From Plantago major (lineage: Eukaryota > Streptophyta > Magnoliopsida > Lamiales > Plantaginaceae): a stretch of 64,000 nucleotides of DNA. The notes under the pieces are model-generated. The model made no database searches. It saw only the letters and a list, made by a program, of their open reading frames with translations, and was not told where the DNA came from. Position 1 is the stretch's first letter. Each line of letters starts with the position of its first letter. Both the position numbers and the translations under genes were made by a program. Below, one piece after another: positions 60,166 through 64,000 of this stretch. The DNA is taken from assembly GCA_026545765.1 (NCBI GenBank), contig CM048840.1, forward strand, positions 89,184,877 to 89,248,876, read 5' to 3'.

Positions 60166-60993
60166 CACAAAGCAGCTCTCCTTTAGAGAGAACCAGTTCT
60201 CGTGGAAGTGAAACCCCAATCCGCTGGCCGCCAGGCACCCAGAAGGAGGAAACCCTAGAAGCAGCAGCACGAAGACATCAAGAACATCAGAGACTAATTA
60301 AGCTTCTTCTTCATTTCTTCTTAGATTCCGATTAATGTTCTTTGTTACTATGAGTAGCTAATTTCCTTTTGTAAAGGCGAACCGCCATAACTCTGCTTTT
60401 GCTACTTCTTTATATACTGTGATATATTAATGAATTAGTTTTAAAACGTAATTCGTGCTTGATCTTTATTTGTCCGACTCTTAATGTGGGAAATCCTTAC
60501 TAACTAGACTTGGTAACGGATTATACTTTATCTTGTGTGATTTGTCTGAAAACGTGACGAGATAGTGTGTTGAGTGACACAATACATTGTTGGTTTAGTA
60601 AGGATGTCTAGATTAACTACGACTTGATCTTTTGGCATGTTTCTTTGCAACCTGTAGACGGCAAGTACGTTGTTTGATTCTAAGTGGTTGGGAATAGCAT
60701 AGCAGAGGGAGGTTGGGGAACCTTTACGCCTGTCCATTGATTTACAACAAAGCAATTTAGGGTTTACTGCGTTTTAATTATTCTGTTTGAAATCAAACTG
60801 CTTACTTTTCTGCATTCAAATTCAATCGTTATTTGCTTGTTCCTATGCTAAGTGTCCGTGGAGAATGACATCCCGAGTCAACTTTCAGCTATAAACTGTG
60901 GATTTGAGGACTTCCGACTTATAAATTTAATCTTGATTGTATTTAGGGATTATAGGTTCTACAATAGAAAATGAAATCTTTGAGTGCACATCA
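60165..60993 (+). mobile_element. Truncated LTR, same family as solo LTR 2
   Basis: Matches the reverse complement of 9,801-10,560 throughout: GCCAGGCACCCAGAAGGAGGAAACCC, GTAAAGGCGAACCG, TATTTGCTTGTTCCTATGCTAAGTGT, and the terminus GTGCACATCA at 60,993. The upstream part of the LTR is missing; it starts roughly 35 bp after the position equivalent to the TATA box in LTR 2. The far side is LINE sequence. An old, incomplete LTR with many differences from LTR 2. Confidence 0.8.
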
Positions 60994-61310
60994 CCCCCGA
61001 CCCGACCACAAAAAGAATTTGTGAAAACATGTGGAAAATTGATTGCGTGAAATAAATTTTTTTCGCCCGAGTAGGTGGGGTACCCTCCCACCCAACCAAA
61101 AAAAGTTTTCGCAAAAACATGTGGGGAATTGTTTCCATGAGATAAAAATTCTTCGTCTGGTGTAGGGTGGGTGGACCCCCCACCGACCAAAACAAATTCC
61201 AAAAACTCGGACAAAAAAATGCGAAAACATGTGGAAATTTATTTGCATGAGATAAAATTCTTTCACCCAAGGTAGGGAGGGTGGGTACCCCCGGCGGCTC
61301 GACAAAAAGT
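60994..61310. repeat. About 90-bp tandem repeat, three units
   Basis: Three copies of GAAAACATGTGG(A)AATT..TTGCATGAGATAAAA.TTCTTCGCC...GGTGGG(TA)CCCCC..CCGACCAAAA. All three minus-strand frames stay open because the units avoid stops. It begins directly after the LTR end. Confidence 0.85.
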
Positions 61311-61339
61311 GCGTGAAACTGTTTTCCTGTTTAATTTCT

Positions 61340-61510
61340 TTTCAAAACTTCGGGTTGGGTTTGGGTTCAAGGTCTTCCTGACTTTAAAATTGTGGGTTGG
61401 GTACGGGTTCGGGTTTTTAAATTGTGGGTTGGATGCGGGTACGTGTTATTAAACCCGTTAAAATCATCGGGTTCCACCCACAAGTTCTGTAATTGGTCGG
61501 GTACAAGAAT
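61340..61510. repeat. GGGTTGGGTTCGGGT-rich stretch
   Basis: Degenerate GGGTT(C/G)GGGT words with G-runs; low complexity. No coding sense. Confidence 0.6.
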
Positions 61511-61590
61511 ATGGAATAGGGAAATTTGTGTCGTATAGGTGAATGACTATGGTTTTTTTCCAATCCAGCTACCTCTTTCTCGTAACAGCC

Positions 61591-61710
61591 ATGGCAGAAG
61601 AACAACCAGCAACTCCGATGGCAGAAGAACAACCAGTAGCAGCTCCGACATCGTGGGCCGCCATCCTGAAGAAACCACATCAATCTATCTTCAATCTATG
61701 TGCTTTTTTT
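61591..61710 (+). other. Short alanine/glutamine-rich ORF start
   Basis: MAEEQPATPMAEEQPVAAP followed by TSWAAILKK, made of a duplicated MAEEQP unit. It could be the start of a LINE ORF1 or a captured first exon, but no continuation is seen. Confidence 0.25.
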
Positions 61711-62059
61711 CTACATTATTCTTACACTTTCACTTCAATCCATCTTATATATATTGAATTTTGTATGTTATAGTTGGATATGTAAATACATCATTCTTTT
61801 AATTACTATGAATTTTACATTTTTTTGTCTAGCCTTCAATAATGTTTAATAATGTTTGTCCTTTGTAGGTAGCTTTCTATTATATTTATCTGGTGAATAT
61901 ATAATTTAATAAATTTTGGTTACTTTGCCAATCCTGGGGCAATCTATTTTTGTTTACTTTCAAAGTACTTTCTTTTCTATTTTTGTTTCAAAGAATTGTG
62001 GGATATGCTCTTTGTTACTATGGTGCCTAGTTTATTTTTTTACCTTGCTCGCATTTAAA

Positions 62060-62095
62060 ATATCGCACGTGATAACCGCGTGCACATAAAGCTAG
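62060..62095 (+). mobile_element. Helitron-like 3' terminus
   Basis: Hairpin GCACG...CGTGC (GCACGTGATAACCGCGTGC), eight bases, then CTAG followed by T. This matches Helitron 3' end rules. The 5' end and any Rep/Hel gene were not found. Confidence 0.5.
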
Positions 62096-62294
62096 TTTGA
62101 AATTAAAAAAGAGTGTTGAAAGTGCTCCTTTTTTATGCTTGTTTATTCGATTTGAGATACCTCTTCTCCCAAGCTTCAAGCCCTAGTTTTATACTTTGAA
62201 ATTATCACTTTTACTCTGATATTATAACTAGCCTTTGAAAAGAAGAAACAAAATTCACAGGTTGAACTATGTTGACCCATGAAATTAGTGTCTA

Positions 62295-62340
62295 AATCAG
62301 AGCCGGCTCAAGTTTTTAAGGGCCCAGTGCAAATTTTTTA
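62295..62340. mobile_element. hAT-like transposon end (fragment)
   Basis: CAGAGCCGGCTCAAG...GGGCCCAGTGCAAATTT resembles a common plant hAT MITE end. No partner end was found in the window. Confidence 0.35.
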
Positions 62341-62879
62341 ATATCATATTATGTACTATGGGCTATAATTACATAAAATTTCAGACTGCAAATGCAAAAA
62401 TTTACGCCTTAAAACAAGAAATTAAGATTTAAAAATAAAGTGAAAATTAAAACATAAAACTAATTTTTGAGTGTCTCATTTTCAAATGCTATATCAATAA
62501 TCCAACATGGGGTGTAGGGATGCAATTGATATGGATTGTTTTATTAACCTTCGCATTACTACACCTTGAAGTTCAATTATTTCTTATACTATGTGCATAC
62601 TTTAACTTCTTAATGAATTTATTTTGGCTGTTGCGCAAAAAGAAAGAAAAGATTTAAGTGAAAAACTAATGTTTTGCCTTTAATAAATATAAATAAATGA
62701 TTTAAGTGAGTTTTATAATGTTTGACACTAAATGCAAAGGTTTTCATATGATTTGTTTCAATTAATAAAAAAATGATCACTATTTAACGTTTATAGATCA
62801 TCACATATAAACTAATTAAATTTTATAGAAACATCTCTTTCCGCTATTGGGACGGTTACATATGATGCCAAATATCTAG

Positions 62880-63076
62880 CCTTTTATTTTCAGTCTACTC
62901 CCTTCCTTTTTGTTAGACGTTGTTCGAATAAGTTAGCTAATCTTTTAACTACTATTATTGATACAAACTCATTTGACTATTATGTGATTCCTTTTGCGAA
63001 TCCTGATGTAACTTGATTACTATCATTGAATGAATGATGATGATTTCCTCAAAAAAAAAAAAAAAAAAAAAAAAAG
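62880..63076 (+). mobile_element. LINE 3' tail
   Basis: Frame VRRCSNKLANLLTTIIDT resembles the REAN.LAH.LA end of LINE RNase H, followed by VIPFANPDVT, a stop and 3' UTR ending in about 24 A at 63,052-63,075. Strongly 5'-truncated. Confidence 0.65.
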
Positions 63077-63214
63077 AAGAGAGAGAAGAGAGTATAACCC
63101 ATATCGTCAAATTTAAGGATATATTTAGAAGACATATATTTAACGAGTACAACAAACAAACAAACAAATTTAAACAAAACCTATAAATATTTCTAGAAGT
63201 CCACTATTTGTATA

Positions 63215-63430
63215 CTAGAACGTGTAGCGTGTTATTGTAGCTAGCATTTAGTTACAAATAATAGAAAACGTATATGAAGGTAGGTACTATTGGTGTTTCT
63301 GATAATGAATTGTCTTTTTTCGAGATGAAGTAGGGTTTGGGTTGGTACGAATTGATATGTTTCAATTTAATTAAAGAAGATGGAGAAGAAATATTGGTTA
63401 TCGTTATTTTTTAATGATAAATTGATTTTG
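63215..63430 (-). repeat. Dispersed repeat shared with 2,280-2,505
   Basis: Shares AACGTATATGAAGGTA.GTA, CTGATAATGAATTG, and GGTTATCGTTATTTTT with the reverse complement of the segment near 2,300-2,500, including the CTAG-ended terminus (ACTAG at 63,216). Probably the same non-autonomous Helitron family, opposite orientation. Confidence 0.5.
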
Positions 63431-63852
63431 TTGGGTTGAATTAGGACTTTAAATTTAATTGAAGAAAATAGATTGAGTTTTTTTATGATGAATTGATTAT
63501 GTTGTTGGGGTTGTTGAAAGGCTTTAAATTTAATTGGAAAAGAGAAACTGAGTTTTTTAATGGTGAATTAAGTTTGTTGTATTGCGTTGGGGTTTAGAAT
63601 GAAAATGATTAAGACAGTATTGATTTTTTGTAATTCAAGTGTATATATATATATATATAATTACTTTTTTCATACCCTCATATGAAGGGCGTTTTCAAAA
63701 TTAACCCCCATACACTGAAAATTACGGATTAGAAACAACTAATGACAAACAATTACATTTAAGTCCATTTTTTTGTTGATCAAACTCATTTCCAAAAGAA
63801 ACCAAACATGCCTTAAAGTTTCTTTAAAAACAATAATAAAATAATAAAATTG

Positions 63853-63922
63853 GTGGAGCAGAGGCTATGCCATTAATGGCGGAGCTTCTCTCCGCATCCG
63901 CCATTAATAGAAGCTCCACCAG
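63853..63922. repeat. Hairpin-forming palindrome
   Basis: TGGTGGAGC ... GCCATTAATGGCGGA ... TCCGCCATTAAT ... GCTCCACCA: nested inverted arms around a short CTTCTCTCCGCA-type loop. Possibly the core of a foldback element. Confidence 0.75.
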
Positions 63923-64000
63923 AAAGCTTTCAATTTAATTTTTTTAATAATAATTTAAAATGATATAAAGTTTCATTTTTATTTTTTTTACGAATAAAAC

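Noticed and set aside
60927-61305. Three overlapping minus-strand frames of about 100 codons
   Set aside because: All arise from the 90-bp tandem repeat, which lacks stops; no protein family resemblance.

Overview
This is a gene-poor, AT-rich and transposon-rich window of nuclear DNA from a flowering plant, very probably a eudicot. Evidence: spliced genes with GT-AG introns, plant gene families (theta-class GST with a peroxisomal C-terminus, RF298-type RING ligase, ADF, pyridoxal-phosphate serine racemase), a ribosomal-protein promoter with telo-box and TGGGCY elements, a Ty1/copia element primed by initiator tRNA-Met, and plant LINEs, Mutator-like elements and MITEs. I cannot place the species more precisely.

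Layout. 1-2,150: RPS25 (eS25), four exons, + strand. 2,150-4,290: Helitron-like ends and MITEs, including a mariner-type MITE about 135 bp before the next start codon. 4,291-6,899: an intact theta-class glutathione S-transferase, seven exons. 7,000-32,900: a transposon nest of about 26 kb. It holds a LINE cut by two solo LTRs and by another LINE tail; a copia element (13,382-19,795) that itself carries a nested solo LTR; a Mutator-like element with a FAR1-type DNA-binding ORF (20,582-23,685); a hAT MITE; a second Mutator-like element with a decayed MuDR-type gene and a convergent, intact GRF zinc-finger gene (24,992-28,677); and repeat-rich DNA. 32,933-35,881: a second theta GST in the same orientation, with all exons recognisable but a stop in the last one. 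The two GSTs look like a tandem duplication pushed apart by the nest.

36,049-42,321: a nearly full-length L1-type LINE (minus strand) with 8-bp target duplications. 42,687-46,237: RF298-like RING E3 ligase, minus strand, two coding exons. 47,000-49,300: a foldback MITE and a TIR element that captured a UDP-glycosyltransferase fragment and was later hit by a hAT MITE. 50,238-51,306: actin-depolymerizing factor, most like the ADF7/ADF10 group, minus strand. 52,014-54,587 (5' UTR probably reaching about 56,060): serine racemase, minus strand. 56,100-64,000: no intact gene seen; MITEs, microsatellites, a decayed F-box-like gene, two LINE tails, a truncated copy of one of the LTRs from the first nest, tandem repeats and hairpins.

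The five intact host genes are ordinary single-function genes with no operon-like link. The most unusual content is in the mobile elements: the two-gene MULE with a GRF zinc-finger partner, the MULE reduced to a FAR1 DNA-binding ORF, the TIR element with a captured gene fragment, and the order in which the insertions happened, readable from target-site duplications. All coordinates and splice sites were read by eye; repeat and MITE borders given as round numbers are approximate.
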